Assembly: GCF_003002815.1 (NCBI RefSeq)
Contig: NZ_PVTF01000003.1
Span: 724,703 to 788,702, forward strand
DNA length: 64,000 nucleotides
DNA from: Umezawaea tangerina
GTDB lineage: Bacteria > Actinomycetota > Actinomycetes > Mycobacteriales > Pseudonocardiaceae
Direction of reading: 5' to 3'
Shown here: positions 45,669-53,229 of the stretch, one piece after another
Layout of the letters: every line of letters begins with the position of its first letter
How positions within the stretch are numbered: the stretch's first letter is position 1
The notes under the pieces: model-generated
Databases searched by the model: none
Told to the model about the DNA's origin: nothing
Seen by the model: only the letters and a program-made list of their open reading frames with translations
Made by a program: the position numbers and the translations under genes

Positions 45669-46745
45669 GTGGCGAACTTGCGGTTCCTGCGTGGGTACAA
45701 CGACGCGGTGGTGCTCGGACTCGCTCGGCGGGGCGAGCCCATGACCAGGGTCGAGCTCGCCGAGCGCAGCGGCCTCACCCCGCAGGCCGTGTCCAAGATC
45801 GTCAGCAGGCTCATCGCCGACGGCCTCCTGGTCGACTCCGGCAGGCGCAACGTCGGCGTCGGCAAGCCCCGCACCCTCGTCCGCCTGGTGTCCTCCAGCC
45901 GGGTCGCGCTCGGCGCCGCCGTCGAACGCGACGAGCTGCGCGTCGTCCTCGCCGACCTCTCCGGCGCCGTCGTCGACCGCACGGTCGTCGCCCTGCCCCG
46001 CGACTTCGGTCCCGAGGTGTTCGTGGAGGAGCTGGCCAAGCTCGTCGACGTCCTGCTGGCCCGCAACGAGGTCTCCGACGAACGCCTCCTCGGCGTCGGC
46101 ATCGGCTTCGTCGGCCCCCTGGACCACCGCGACGGCGTCGTCCACGACGCCACCGGCCTGGTCGGCTGGCACGACGTCCCGCTGCGCGACCTCGCCGCGG
46201 AACGCCTGGGCCTGTCCGTCGTCGTGGACAAGGACACCAACACCGCCATGATCGCCGAGGCCTGGCGGCGCGGCGACGAGCTCCGCCACGCCGCCCTCGT
46301 CATCGTCGGCACGGGTGTCGGCGTGGGCCTGCTGCTCGACGGCCAGGTCCACCGCGGCGCCCGCACCAACGCGGGCGAGTACGGCCACACCACCATCCAG
46401 CTCGGCGGCCCCCGGTGCGCCTGCGGCCGGTCGGGCTGCGTCGAGATCGTGCACAACCTCGCGCTCGCCGCGGACGACCTCAAGGGCGCGGTCACCGTCC
46501 TGGGCATGGCCGTCGCGGGCCTGGTGCAGCTGCTGGACCTCGACCACGTCGTCCTCGGCGGCCGGGTCGTCCAGAGCGCGCCGGACGTGTACGCCGACGG
46601 CATCCGCGAGGTCGTCCGCGAGCAGGTCCCGCGCTCGGACTGGCTGGAGGTCGACATCAGCGTCAGCCCGCTGGGCGACGACCTCGTCGCCGCGGGCGCG
46701 GCGATGCTGGTGCTGAGCGAGTTCTACAGCCAGCGCGGACCGTAA
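45669..46745 (+). CDS. ROK family transcriptional regulator
   Basis: A 358-residue regulator. An N-terminal winged helix (RVELAERSGLTPQAVSKIVSRLIADGLL, about 26-53) is followed by a ROK sugar-kinase-like domain. The zinc motif CACGRSGCVE lies near residue 258, and VDKDTNTAMIAE and GTGVGVGLLLDG mark the sugar and ATP regions. ROK repressors release DNA on binding a sugar. It is divergent from the Gfo/Idh/MocA operon and is the likely repressor of that operon. Confidence 0.93.
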   Translation: MANLRFLRGYNDAVVLGLARRGEPMTRVELAERSGLTPQAVSKIVSRLIADGLLVDSGRRNVGVGKPRTLVRLVSSSRVALGAAVERDELRVVLADLSGAVVDRTVVALPRDFGPEVFVEELAKLVDVLLARNEVSDERLLGVGIGFVGPLDHRDGVVHDATGLVGWHDVPLRDLAAERLGLSVVVDKDTNTAMIAEAWRRGDELRHAALVIVGTGVGVGLLLDGQVHRGARTNAGEYGHTTIQLGGPRCACGRSGCVEIVHNLALAADDLKGAVTVLGMAVAGLVQLLDLDHVVLGGRVVQSAPDVYADGIREVVREQVPRSDWLEVDISVSPLGDDLVAAGAAMLVLSEFYSQRGP

Positions 46746-46749
46746 TCGG

Positions 46750-46782
46750 GGAAAGTACTTTCCAATCGGGAAAGTACGTGCC
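46750..46782 (+). promoter_or_regulatory. Tandem GGAAAGTAC operator
   Basis: A perfect 14-bp palindrome GGAAAGTACTTTCC (46750-46763) is followed 19 bp later by a degenerate copy GGAAAGTACGTGCC (46769-46782). They lie 38-70 bp before the membrane protein start, over the probable promoter. The winged-helix regulator two genes down is the likely ligand. Confidence 0.75.
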
Positions 46783-46819
46783 ATCCTGGACTCGTACCCG
46801 ACGAGCCCAGGGAGACGTC

Positions 46820-47299
46820 ATGCACGAACAGCCACCCCCGAGTGAAGCCGCCGACGCGCTCGCGGAGATCCGCCAGCGGCACGAGCAGGTGCTCGAGCAG
46901 TCGTTGACCCCCAACTGGTTCTGGTGGGTGGTCGGCCTGCTGGTCGTCGGCTTCTCGACCGCCGTCGACACGGAGGACGGTCTGGCCATCGGCATCGGCA
47001 CCACGGTGTTCGTCCTCGGCCTTTGCGCCGCCGTGGGCGTCGTGGTGGTGCGCTCCCTGCACGCGCAGCCGCGCAGCGAACTGCTCGGCACCGCGGGCGC
47101 CCTGCCGATCGCGGGTTTCGTCCTCGCGGTGCTGGCCGTGACGCTGCCCGTCAGCCTGGTGCTGGGGGCGCTCGACACGCCGCACGCGGCGACGTGGGGC
47201 TCGCTCGTGTGCGCCGTGCTCATGATCGTGGGCGGCCCGATCCTGATGCGCCGCGTGCGGTCCACCATGCTGGACCGGGTCACGAAGGGATCCCGATGA
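46820..47299 (+). CDS. Small four-helix membrane protein
   Basis: A 159-residue membrane protein. After a ~30-residue soluble N-terminus (PPSEAADALAEIRQRHEQ) come four hydrophobic helices at about 33-48, 53-72, 90-110 and 120-140. I do not recognise a named family. GGAGA lies 5 nt before the ATG. It is followed with ATGA overlap by a winged-helix regulator; such membrane-protein/regulator pairs are frequent in actinomycetes and are usually self-repressed. Confidence 0.8.
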   Translation: MHEQPPPSEAADALAEIRQRHEQVLEQSLTPNWFWWVVGLLVVGFSTAVDTEDGLAIGIGTTVFVLGLCAAVGVVVVRSLHAQPRSELLGTAGALPIAGFVLAVLAVTLPVSLVLGALDTPHAATWGSLVCAVLMIVGGPILMRRVRSTMLDRVTKGSR

Positions 47300-47607
47300 C
47301 GGAACCGAAGTTCGACGAGCTGGTCCACGCCCCCACCAGGCTGTCGATCGTCTCGCTGCTCGCGGCCGCGGAGTGGGCGGACTTCAAGTTCCTCCGCGAC
47401 ACCGCGGGCATGTCCGACTCGGCGCTGTCCAAGCAGCTGACCACGTTGGAGGACGCGGGGTACGTGGAGATCCGCAAGCACTTCGTCGGCAAGCGGCCGC
47501 GCACCTCCGCGCGGCTCACCCCCGCCGGCCGCACCGCGTTCGACGGGCACGTGGCGGCGTTGCAGGAGATCGTGGCCCGCGCGGGCGCGACCGTCCTGCC
47601 GTCCTAG
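47296..47607 (+). CDS. Winged-helix transcriptional regulator
   Basis: A 103-residue DNA-binding protein. FDELVHAPTRLSIVSLLAAAEWADFKFLRDTAGMSDSALSKQLTTLEDAGYVEIRKHFVGKRPRTSARLTPAGR gives a complete ArsR/MarR-like winged helix (HTH_27 type), recognition helix about 38-52. It starts in the overlap with the membrane protein gene and ends sharing CTAG with the convergent kinase gene. It probably binds the GGAAAGTAC palindromes upstream and represses its own operon. Confidence 0.92.
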   Translation: MTEPKFDELVHAPTRLSIVSLLAAAEWADFKFLRDTAGMSDSALSKQLTTLEDAGYVEIRKHFVGKRPRTSARLTPAGRTAFDGHVAALQEIVARAGATVLPS

Positions 47608-48500
47608 TCCTCCAGCACCCGGCCCACGACCCGCGCGTACATCCGGTCGGGGCTCGGTGTCGTGGGCGGTGTGAGGAAACCCGGCAGCATCGGCAGGTCC
47701 ACCGCGAACGGCAGCAGCCGTTCGAAGAGGGCGGTGGCGTCGACCGGCCGCCGTTCCGGGTCCTTCTCCAGCATGTCCTGCAACAGCTCGTCCAACGCCA
47801 CGGGGATCCGCGGCACCGACGACGGCCGCTGCTTCACCTGCTTGTCGAACACCGTGTAAGCGGTCTCCCCGGTGAACAGCTGCCGCCCCGTCAGCATCTC
47901 GTGCAGCACGCACCCCAACGCGTACAGGTCGCTGCGCGGCTCGGCGCTGCCCCGCTGGATCTGCTCCGGCGCCATGTACGCGGGCGTGCCGAGCATCTGG
48001 CCCCAGCGGGTGAACTGGGCGACGTCGGACTCGCGCAGCACGGCCAGCCCGAAGTCGAGGACCTTCACGCTGCCGTCCGGGCACAGCATGAGGTTCGTGG
48101 GCTTGAGGTCCCGGTGGCAGATCGACAGGCTGTGCGCGGCGGCCAGCACGGCGCACGCCTGCGCGGCGATCGACGCGGCCCACGGCACCGGCAGCGGCCC
48201 GTGCTCACCGACCAGGTCGGCGACCGTGACCCCGTCGATGAACTGCATGACCTGGAACATCCGGTACTCGTAGACGCCGAAGTCGTAGAGCACCGGCGCG
48301 CCCGCGTGCTCCAGCTTGGCCAGGATCCGCGCCTCGCGGGTGAAGCGGTGCTCCATCTCCTCGTCGCGCCCGCCGGGCAGCTGGAGGAACTTGACGGCGA
48401 CCCGGCGGTCCAGGTGCCGGTCGTAGCCGCCGTGCACGGCACCCATCCCGCCCTGGCCCAGCGGCAGGTCGTCCAGCTCGTACCTGTCGGCGATGAGCAT
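47604..48500 (-). CDS. Soluble Ser/Thr protein kinase
   Basis: A 298-residue Hanks-type kinase with all catalytic motifs: glycine loop LGQGGMGAVHGG (about 14-25), Lys in VAVKFLQL (about 37), catalytic loop ICHRDLKPTNLML (about 135-147), DFGLA with the metal-binding Asp, activation segment GTPAYMAPEQ and LYALGCVLHEMLTG. There is no transmembrane helix or sensor domain, so it acts in the cytoplasm. It lies 18 bp downstream of the methylase gene on the same strand and is likely co-transcribed with it; a PP2C phosphatase lies just beyond. Confidence 0.93.
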   Translation of the reverse strand: MLIADRYELDDLPLGQGGMGAVHGGYDRHLDRRVAVKFLQLPGGRDEEMEHRFTREARILAKLEHAGAPVLYDFGVYEYRMFQVMQFIDGVTVADLVGEHGPLPVPWAASIAAQACAVLAAAHSLSICHRDLKPTNLMLCPDGSVKVLDFGLAVLRESDVAQFTRWGQMLGTPAYMAPEQIQRGSAEPRSDLYALGCVLHEMLTGRQLFTGETAYTVFDKQVKQRPSSVPRIPVALDELLQDMLEKDPERRPVDATALFERLLPFAVDLPMLPGFLTPPTTPSPDRMYARVVGRVLED

Positions 48501-48518
48501 GCGGCCTCCCCAACCGTC

Positions 48519-50261
48519 CTAACTCCGTGGTCGGAGGTGACCGTCCATCAGGCCGCCAAAGCCTAGCCGGATGACGCTCTCGCCCAACGCGGCCGTCTCG
48601 CGCAACGCGTCCTCGAGCACGCCGAGCTGCCGGAACGCCTTCCCGAACGCCTGCTGCTCGGCCAGCGGCAGCCGGGGGACCTGGGTGCGCCGCGCGTCGA
48701 CCCGGCTCGACCCCTGGTGCGCGCGCGACGCCGCCGCGCGCAGGACGCCCGCGAGGAAGTACGGGTCCAGCCGCTTCGGGTCGACCCGGTAGACCGCCAG
48801 GTACGGGCCCAGCACGGCGTGGCAGCCGACGACGCGGGCGGTGCCCATCGGGGACGCGACGACGTCACCCGGCTCCACCTCGACCAGGTCGGGGTCCGGG
48901 GTGGTGCGCTCGGACGGCTCCACGCCCGCGGCGAGGTCGTCGGCGGTCAGCACGGGCAGGTCGCCATCGCCGGTGGTGAGCTTCGCGCCCGCGTGCTTCA
49001 TCGTCAGCAGGCCGCCCTTGGCCAGCTCGCCGATCGTCGTCATCGGCGGCGCCAGCTGGGACGCCTTCTCCAGCTCCGGGGTCGGCAGCGCGGTCTTGCG
49101 CAGCGCGGCGAGCGCCTCGACGAACGCGAGGTGCGTGTCCTCGCCCCCGCTGCGCCGCAACGTCTGCACGGCCGGGCTCAGGTCGACGTCCTCGTCGAGC
49201 ACGTCCACTATCGGCACCGACGGCCCGTCGGTCGGGTCGGTGCGGAACGCGGCCCAGAGCTCGTCCACGGCGGACAGCTCGTCGACCTCGGTCAGCAGCA
49301 CGTGCGACGGCGTGCGGTCGCCGGGCTCCGGACGGCGCAGCACCCACAGGTCCGGGCCGCCGGGCAGCGTCACGACCGCGCGCAGCGCCCCCGCCCGCAG
49401 CAGGTTCGCCCGGATCCGGCGGCCGGGACGGCGGCTGGCCGCGGCCGACGGCATCAGGATCGCCACCAGCCCGCCGGGCTTGGTGTGGCTCAGGCAGTGC
49501 TGCACCCACGCCAGCTCCGACTCGCCGCGCGGCGGCAGCCCGTACTCCCAGCGCGGGTCGCCCGCCAGCTCGTCGTAGCCCCACGCGCGCTCGGTGAACG
49601 GCGGGTCGCACACGACCGCGTCGGCCAGCTCGCCCGCGAAACCGTCCTGCCGGAGGGCGTCGCCGACGTGGATCTCGCCGGGTTGTGATCGAAGTCGCAG
49701 CCGGTGTTCGGCGATGGCCGCGGTGGTCTCGTCGATCTCCTGGCCGAGCACCCGCGCGGCGGGCGTGTCGACCAGCGTCGTGCCCAGGCCGCAGGCCGGG
49801 TCGTACAGCGTCCCGCCGTCCGGCTCGGTGAGCCTGACCAGCAGCGCGGCGACGTCCGCCGGGGTGGCGTCAAGTTGCCGCGAGTGGGCGTCGAGGTAGC
49901 GCTCGCAGAGGAACTCGAACGCCGCCAGCGGCCCGCGTTCGGCCGCCAGCGGGGCCAGCGTGCCGCCGTTCTCCGACCTCAGCGCGGCCCCCGCCTCGGC
50001 CACCCGGTCGCCGAGCGCGAGGTCGTCGCCCGCGCCGCGCAGCCACTGCCAGGCCCGCTCGACCGGGGACACGTCGACGCGCTTCCCGTTGCGCCGCAAC
50101 CAGTCCTCGACCTCGTTGAGGGAGAACAGCGGACTGGACGCCGTGCCGCCGACCGGCGCGGGGAAGTCCTCGTGCCGCCTGCGCCAGTTGCTCACGGCGG
50201 CACGCCCCACGTCGACGAGGCGGGCGATGTCGCCCGCGCTCACGGTGGCGTCCTGGTCCAT
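48519..50261 (-). CDS. Orphan N6-adenine DNA methylase with HTH
   Basis: A 580-residue protein. The N-terminal DNA-binding domain (about 1-60) reads VSAGDIARLVDVGRAAVSNWRRRH, a MerR/phage-type HTH. The methylase core (about 105-300) has SAM motif YDPACGLGTTLVDT and catalytic VCDPPF, with DPPF in place of the NPPF usual in type I HsdM proteins. The C-terminal part (about 385-575) resembles a type I specificity domain, including the ending LPLAEQQAFGKAFRQLGVLEDALRE. So recognition and methylation seem fused. No HsdR restriction gene is near. It may be an epigenetic regulator or part of an uncharacterised defence unit. Confidence 0.85.
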   Translation of the reverse strand: MDQDATVSAGDIARLVDVGRAAVSNWRRRHEDFPAPVGGTASSPLFSLNEVEDWLRRNGKRVDVSPVERAWQWLRGAGDDLALGDRVAEAGAALRSENGGTLAPLAAERGPLAAFEFLCERYLDAHSRQLDATPADVAALLVRLTEPDGGTLYDPACGLGTTLVDTPAARVLGQEIDETTAAIAEHRLRLRSQPGEIHVGDALRQDGFAGELADAVVCDPPFTERAWGYDELAGDPRWEYGLPPRGESELAWVQHCLSHTKPGGLVAILMPSAAASRRPGRRIRANLLRAGALRAVVTLPGGPDLWVLRRPEPGDRTPSHVLLTEVDELSAVDELWAAFRTDPTDGPSVPIVDVLDEDVDLSPAVQTLRRSGGEDTHLAFVEALAALRKTALPTPELEKASQLAPPMTTIGELAKGGLLTMKHAGAKLTTGDGDLPVLTADDLAAGVEPSERTTPDPDLVEVEPGDVVASPMGTARVVGCHAVLGPYLAVYRVDPKRLDPYFLAGVLRAAASRAHQGSSRVDARRTQVPRLPLAEQQAFGKAFRQLGVLEDALRETAALGESVIRLGFGGLMDGHLRPRS

Positions 50262-50273
50262 GTCCTACACCCT

Positions 50274-50311
50274 AGTTCACAACCGATGCACAGTGGTTCT
50301 GCTTGTGAACT
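50274..50311. promoter_or_regulatory. Inverted repeat in methylase/PP2C divergent promoter
   Basis: AGTTCACAA (50274-50282) and its exact complement TTGTGAACT (50303-50311) are separated by 20 nt inside the 76-bp gap between the divergent methylase and phosphatase starts. The half-sites are centred about three helical turns apart and could bind one regulator controlling both genes. This gap is clearly AT-richer than its flanks. Confidence 0.65.
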
Positions 50312-50337
50312 GAATCAACCAATGTTTCACTGTTGGC

Positions 50338-51087
50338 ATGACGCACAACCGGCTCGCCCACGCCGTTGGCTCCCATCCAGGGCTCCGCCGCGAGCTGAAC
50401 GAGGACTCCGCCTGCGCCGAGCCCCCGCTGTACGCCGTCGCCGACGGCATGGGCGGCCACGCGTTCGGCGAGATCGCCAGCGCCACCGCCATCGACGTGC
50501 TCGCCCACTACGACGTCACCGGCGACCCGATCCCCGCGTTGACCGCCATGATGGACGAGGTCGCGCTCCGGCTGACCGACATGGCCGAGCAGGACCTGCG
50601 GATGCGCGGGATGGGCACGACCCTGACCGCGCTGCTGTGGGTCGACGGGACCAAGTTCGCGGTGGCGCACATCGGCGACTCGCGGTGCTACCTGGTGCGC
50701 GACGGCGAGATCTCGCAGGTCACGCGCGACCACACGATGGTGCAGGCGCTCGTGGACGAGGGGCGGATGCCCGCCGAGCAGGCGGTGCTGCACCCCCGGC
50801 GGTCGATGCTGATGCGGGCGCTGCAGGCGGGGAACTCGCCGGAGCCGGACGTGTTCCTGCACGAGGTGCAGGTCAACGACCGGTACCTGCTGTGCTCGGA
50901 CGGGCTGTCCGACGTCGTGGCGCCCGAGGCGATCCTCCAGGTGCTCACGCAGGTCGAGGACCGCGACGAGGTCGTGCTGAAGCTCATCGCGCTGGCCAAC
51001 GAGGGCGGCGGGCCGGACAACATCACCTGCGTGCTGGTCGACGTGGTCAACGACGAGTGGCTGGAGCACTGGAGCGGGCGGCTCTAG
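50338..51087 (+). CDS. PP2C-family protein Ser/Thr phosphatase
   Basis: A 249-residue soluble phosphatase. Motifs: GLRRELNEDSACAE (Asp about 22), AVADGMGGHAFGE (metal site), GMGTTLTAL, AHIGDSRCYLVRDGEI, LLCSDGLSDVV and the closing GGGPDNITCVLVDV. All metal-binding Asp residues are present. It would reverse phosphorylation by Hanks kinases, such as the one at 47604-48500. No Shine-Dalgarno is seen before the ATG, so translation may be leaderless. It is divergent from the methylase. Confidence 0.95.
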   Translation: MTHNRLAHAVGSHPGLRRELNEDSACAEPPLYAVADGMGGHAFGEIASATAIDVLAHYDVTGDPIPALTAMMDEVALRLTDMAEQDLRMRGMGTTLTALLWVDGTKFAVAHIGDSRCYLVRDGEISQVTRDHTMVQALVDEGRMPAEQAVLHPRRSMLMRALQAGNSPEPDVFLHEVQVNDRYLLCSDGLSDVVAPEAILQVLTQVEDRDEVVLKLIALANEGGGPDNITCVLVDVVNDEWLEHWSGRL

Positions 51088-51114
51088 GGCGTGTTCCCGT
51101 GCGGGGTGTCCGGC

Positions 51115-51813
51115 TCAGGACATCCCGGCGCTTGCCATGTCCAGGTCCAGCAGGTCCCGCAGCGCCTGCGCGCCGGCCGGGGTGACGCGGACCGCGCGGG
51201 TCGTGCCGATCCGGCGCACCCAGCCCCGTTCCTGGAAGTGCTGGTGCACATGGGCTCCCGCCGCGCCGGCCAGGTGGGTGCGGCGTTCGGTCCAGTCCAG
51301 GCAGGGGCGGCTCAGCGGGCGCCGGGCGGCGCGCAGCCGGGCCCCGTCCGCGCCCAGGGGCCCCGTCAGCCAGGCGAGACCGGTGTCGGTCAGGGCGAAC
51401 CCGCCGGTCTGGGACAGGTATCCCTTGGCGGTCATGGCGTCGGTGATCCCGACGCCCAGCCTGCCCGCGAAGTGGTCGTAGCAGGTCCGTCCCCTGGCCA
51501 TGGCGGCCGAAGCACCCACCGCGCGGAGCCCCGAGGGCGGCGCGGCGGGTCGTGCGCAGGTCAGCAGGTCCTCGACGAGCTGCGCCACCCGCTGGTCGGC
51601 CAGCTGCACGTACCGGTGCCGTCCTTGCCGCCGCTGCACCAGCAGCCCGCCCGCGACGAGCCTGCCCAGGTGCTCGCTGGCCGTCGACGCGGCCACGCCC
51701 GCGTGCGCGGCGAGCTCACCGGCGGTCCAGGCGCGGCCGTCCAGCAGGGCGACGCAGAACGCGGCCCTGGTGCGGTCGGCCAGCAGTGCCGCCAGGTTCG
51801 CGAGTTCCTCCAC
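51115..51813 (-). CDS. ArsR-family winged-helix regulator
   Basis: A 232-residue regulator. The N-terminal winged helix has ADRTRAAFCVALLDGRAWTAGELAAHAGVAASTASEHLGRLVAGGLL, about 10-55, with wing RRQGRHRYVQLAD. The ~140 extra residues (YDHFAGRLGVGITDAMTAKGYL and a repeat-like second wing region) are larger than ArsR norms and match longer actinobacterial members. The start is uncertain: GTG 51813, or ATG 51849 with no clear ribosome site. It is divergent from the P450-like/ICL-like operon, which it probably controls. Confidence 0.85.
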   Translation of the reverse strand: MEELANLAALLADRTRAAFCVALLDGRAWTAGELAAHAGVAASTASEHLGRLVAGGLLVQRRQGRHRYVQLADQRVAQLVEDLLTCARPAAPPSGLRAVGASAAMARGRTCYDHFAGRLGVGITDAMTAKGYLSQTGGFALTDTGLAWLTGPLGADGARLRAARRPLSRPCLDWTERRTHLAGAAGAHVHQHFQERGWVRRIGTTRAVRVTPAGAQALRDLLDLDMASAGMS

Positions 51814-51877
51814 GGGTCCAGTGTGCGGCGCGGACCGTTCGGCGCGCACCGAACCGTCGGAGACCTACGGTCGTCGC

Positions 51878-52441
51878 ATGTCGAGCGCGCTGACCGATCC
51901 CCGCTACACCGTCCCCCCGGTTCCCGCCGCCGACCAGGGCGTGGCCTGGTTGCGGGCGTCCGTCGCGCGGTTCTGCGACGGGCCCGCCCACGAGCGGCGG
52001 CGGGCGCTGGTCGTGGCCGAGCTGGCGGCCGTCGACCCGCGAACATTGGCCGGACGTCGGGGGAGCAGCCCCGTCGCGGTCCTCGCCGAGGCGCTGGGCC
52101 TGGCCGTGGCCCCGGAGGACGTCGAGCTGGTGGCGGGGTGCTACCAGCCGCACACCGCCGTCACGCCGGAGGCCGACGACGCGGTGGCGAGGCTGGTCGA
52201 GGCCTGCGGCGGGGTGCCCGACGAGCGGACCGCGAACCGGATCGGGCTGCTCGTGCAGGCCTGCGCGGCCACGGCGGCGCTGGTCGCGGGCGTCCACCCG
52301 CCGGTGCCGGTGACGCGCCGGGTCGCGCCGGACGGCACGCTGGTCGTGGTCGACCTGACCGACCACCCCTTCGGGCTCGGGGCGCACGCCTGCCCCGGCC
52401 GCGAGCACGCGCTGGCCATCGCTGGAGGACCGACCCGATGA
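51878..52441 (+). CDS. Miniature cytochrome P450-like protein
   Basis: A 187-residue protein, under half the length of a P450. It keeps the heme-binding loop, HPFGLGAHACPGREHALAIA (Cys about 173), in the right FGxGxHxCxG form, and an I-helix-like NRIGLLVQACAATAALVAG about 55 residues earlier. The ExxR motif, the P450 N-terminal half and the oxygen-activating AGxxT are not evident, so it is unlikely to be a normal monooxygenase. ATG 51878 is in the short divergent gap with ArsR, and its TGA overlaps the next start (ATGA). It may be a heme-binding or sensing protein, or a remnant kept by coupling. Confidence 0.65.
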   Translation: MSSALTDPRYTVPPVPAADQGVAWLRASVARFCDGPAHERRRALVVAELAAVDPRTLAGRRGSSPVAVLAEALGLAVAPEDVELVAGCYQPHTAVTPEADDAVARLVEACGGVPDERTANRIGLLVQACAATAALVAGVHPPVPVTRRVAPDGTLVVVDLTDHPFGLGAHACPGREHALAIAGGPTR

Positions 52442-53184
52442 CGTTCCACGACCTGCACCACGGCGCCGAGCCGTTGCTCCTGCCCAACGCCTGGGACTTC
52501 GCGTCGGCGGTCGCGCTGCACGCCGCCGGGTTCGCGGCGATCGGCACGACGAGCCTCGGGGTGGCGGCGGCGCACGGGCTGGCGGACGGGGAAGGCGTGG
52601 CGCGCGCCGAGACCGTGGCGTTGGCGCGGATGATCGCCGGGCTGCCCGTGCCGGTGACGGTGGACATCGAGTCCGGGTTCGGGGCGGACGTCGGCGAGCT
52701 GGCGGCGGAGCTCGCGGGACTGGGCGTGGCGGGGGTGAACATCGAGGACGGGCGGCCCGGCGGGCGGCTGGCCGACCCGCGGGAGCAGGCGGAGCTGGTG
52801 CGGGCGGCCAGGGAGGGCGCCCCCGGACTGTTCGTGAACGCGCGCGTGGACACCCACTGGCTGTCGGTCGACCAGGAGTCCACTGTGGACCGCGCGCGGC
52901 GTTACCTGGACGCGGGCGCGGACGGCGTCTTCGTACCGGGACTGGTGCGGGAGCAGGACATCGCGGCCGTGGTGGAGGCGGTGGACGCGCCGCTGAACGT
53001 CCTGCACGTGCCCGCGATCGGCCTGAAGGGGTTGGGGGAGCTGGGAGTGCGGCGGGTGAGCACGGGGTCGCTGCTGTTCCGGGCCGCGCTGCACGCCGCC
53101 GTCACCACCGCGTGCGCTGTGCGCGACGGCGACCCGGTCGCGGAAGGGATCCCGAGCTACGAGGACGTGCGGCGGCTCGTCTGA
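52438..53184 (+). CDS. Isocitrate lyase/PEP mutase family protein
   Basis: A 248-residue TIM-barrel enzyme. LLPNAWDFASAVALHAAGFAAIGTTSLGVAAAHGLADGE at the N-terminus, DIESGFG (metal-binding Asp/Glu), VNIEDGRPGG and VNARVDTHW are the family motifs. The Cys of isocitrate lyases (KKCGH) is absent, as in the 'ICL/phosphoenolpyruvate mutase-like' group (PF13714), many of which cleave or rearrange 2-oxo or phosphono acids. Its start overlaps the P450-like gene. The substrate is unknown. Confidence 0.9.
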   Translation: MTFHDLHHGAEPLLLPNAWDFASAVALHAAGFAAIGTTSLGVAAAHGLADGEGVARAETVALARMIAGLPVPVTVDIESGFGADVGELAAELAGLGVAGVNIEDGRPGGRLADPREQAELVRAAREGAPGLFVNARVDTHWLSVDQESTVDRARRYLDAGADGVFVPGLVREQDIAAVVEAVDAPLNVLHVPAIGLKGLGELGVRRVSTGSLLFRAALHAAVTTACAVRDGDPVAEGIPSYEDVRRLV

Positions 53185-53192
53185 CCGGCGCA

Positions 53193-53224
53193 CGGCCGCG
53201 GGTGGCCGGAGCCACCCGCGGCCG
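53193..53224. terminator. Bidirectional terminator
   Basis: A perfect 14-bp stem with CGGA loop (53193-53206 with 53211-53224) lies between the convergent stops at 53184 and 53230. Confidence 0.8.
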
Positions 53225-53229
53225 GTGGG

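Noticed and set aside
47604..51087. Considered calling the kinase/methylase/PP2C genes a Pgl or BREX system
   Set aside because: The proteins are far smaller than PglW/PglX/PglZ, and no BrxL, PglZ alkaline-phosphatase domain or Lon-like gene is present; only a functional analogy remains.
52438..53184. Considered a true isocitrate lyase of the glyoxylate cycle
   Set aside because: Too short (248 residues) and lacks the KKCGH catalytic loop.
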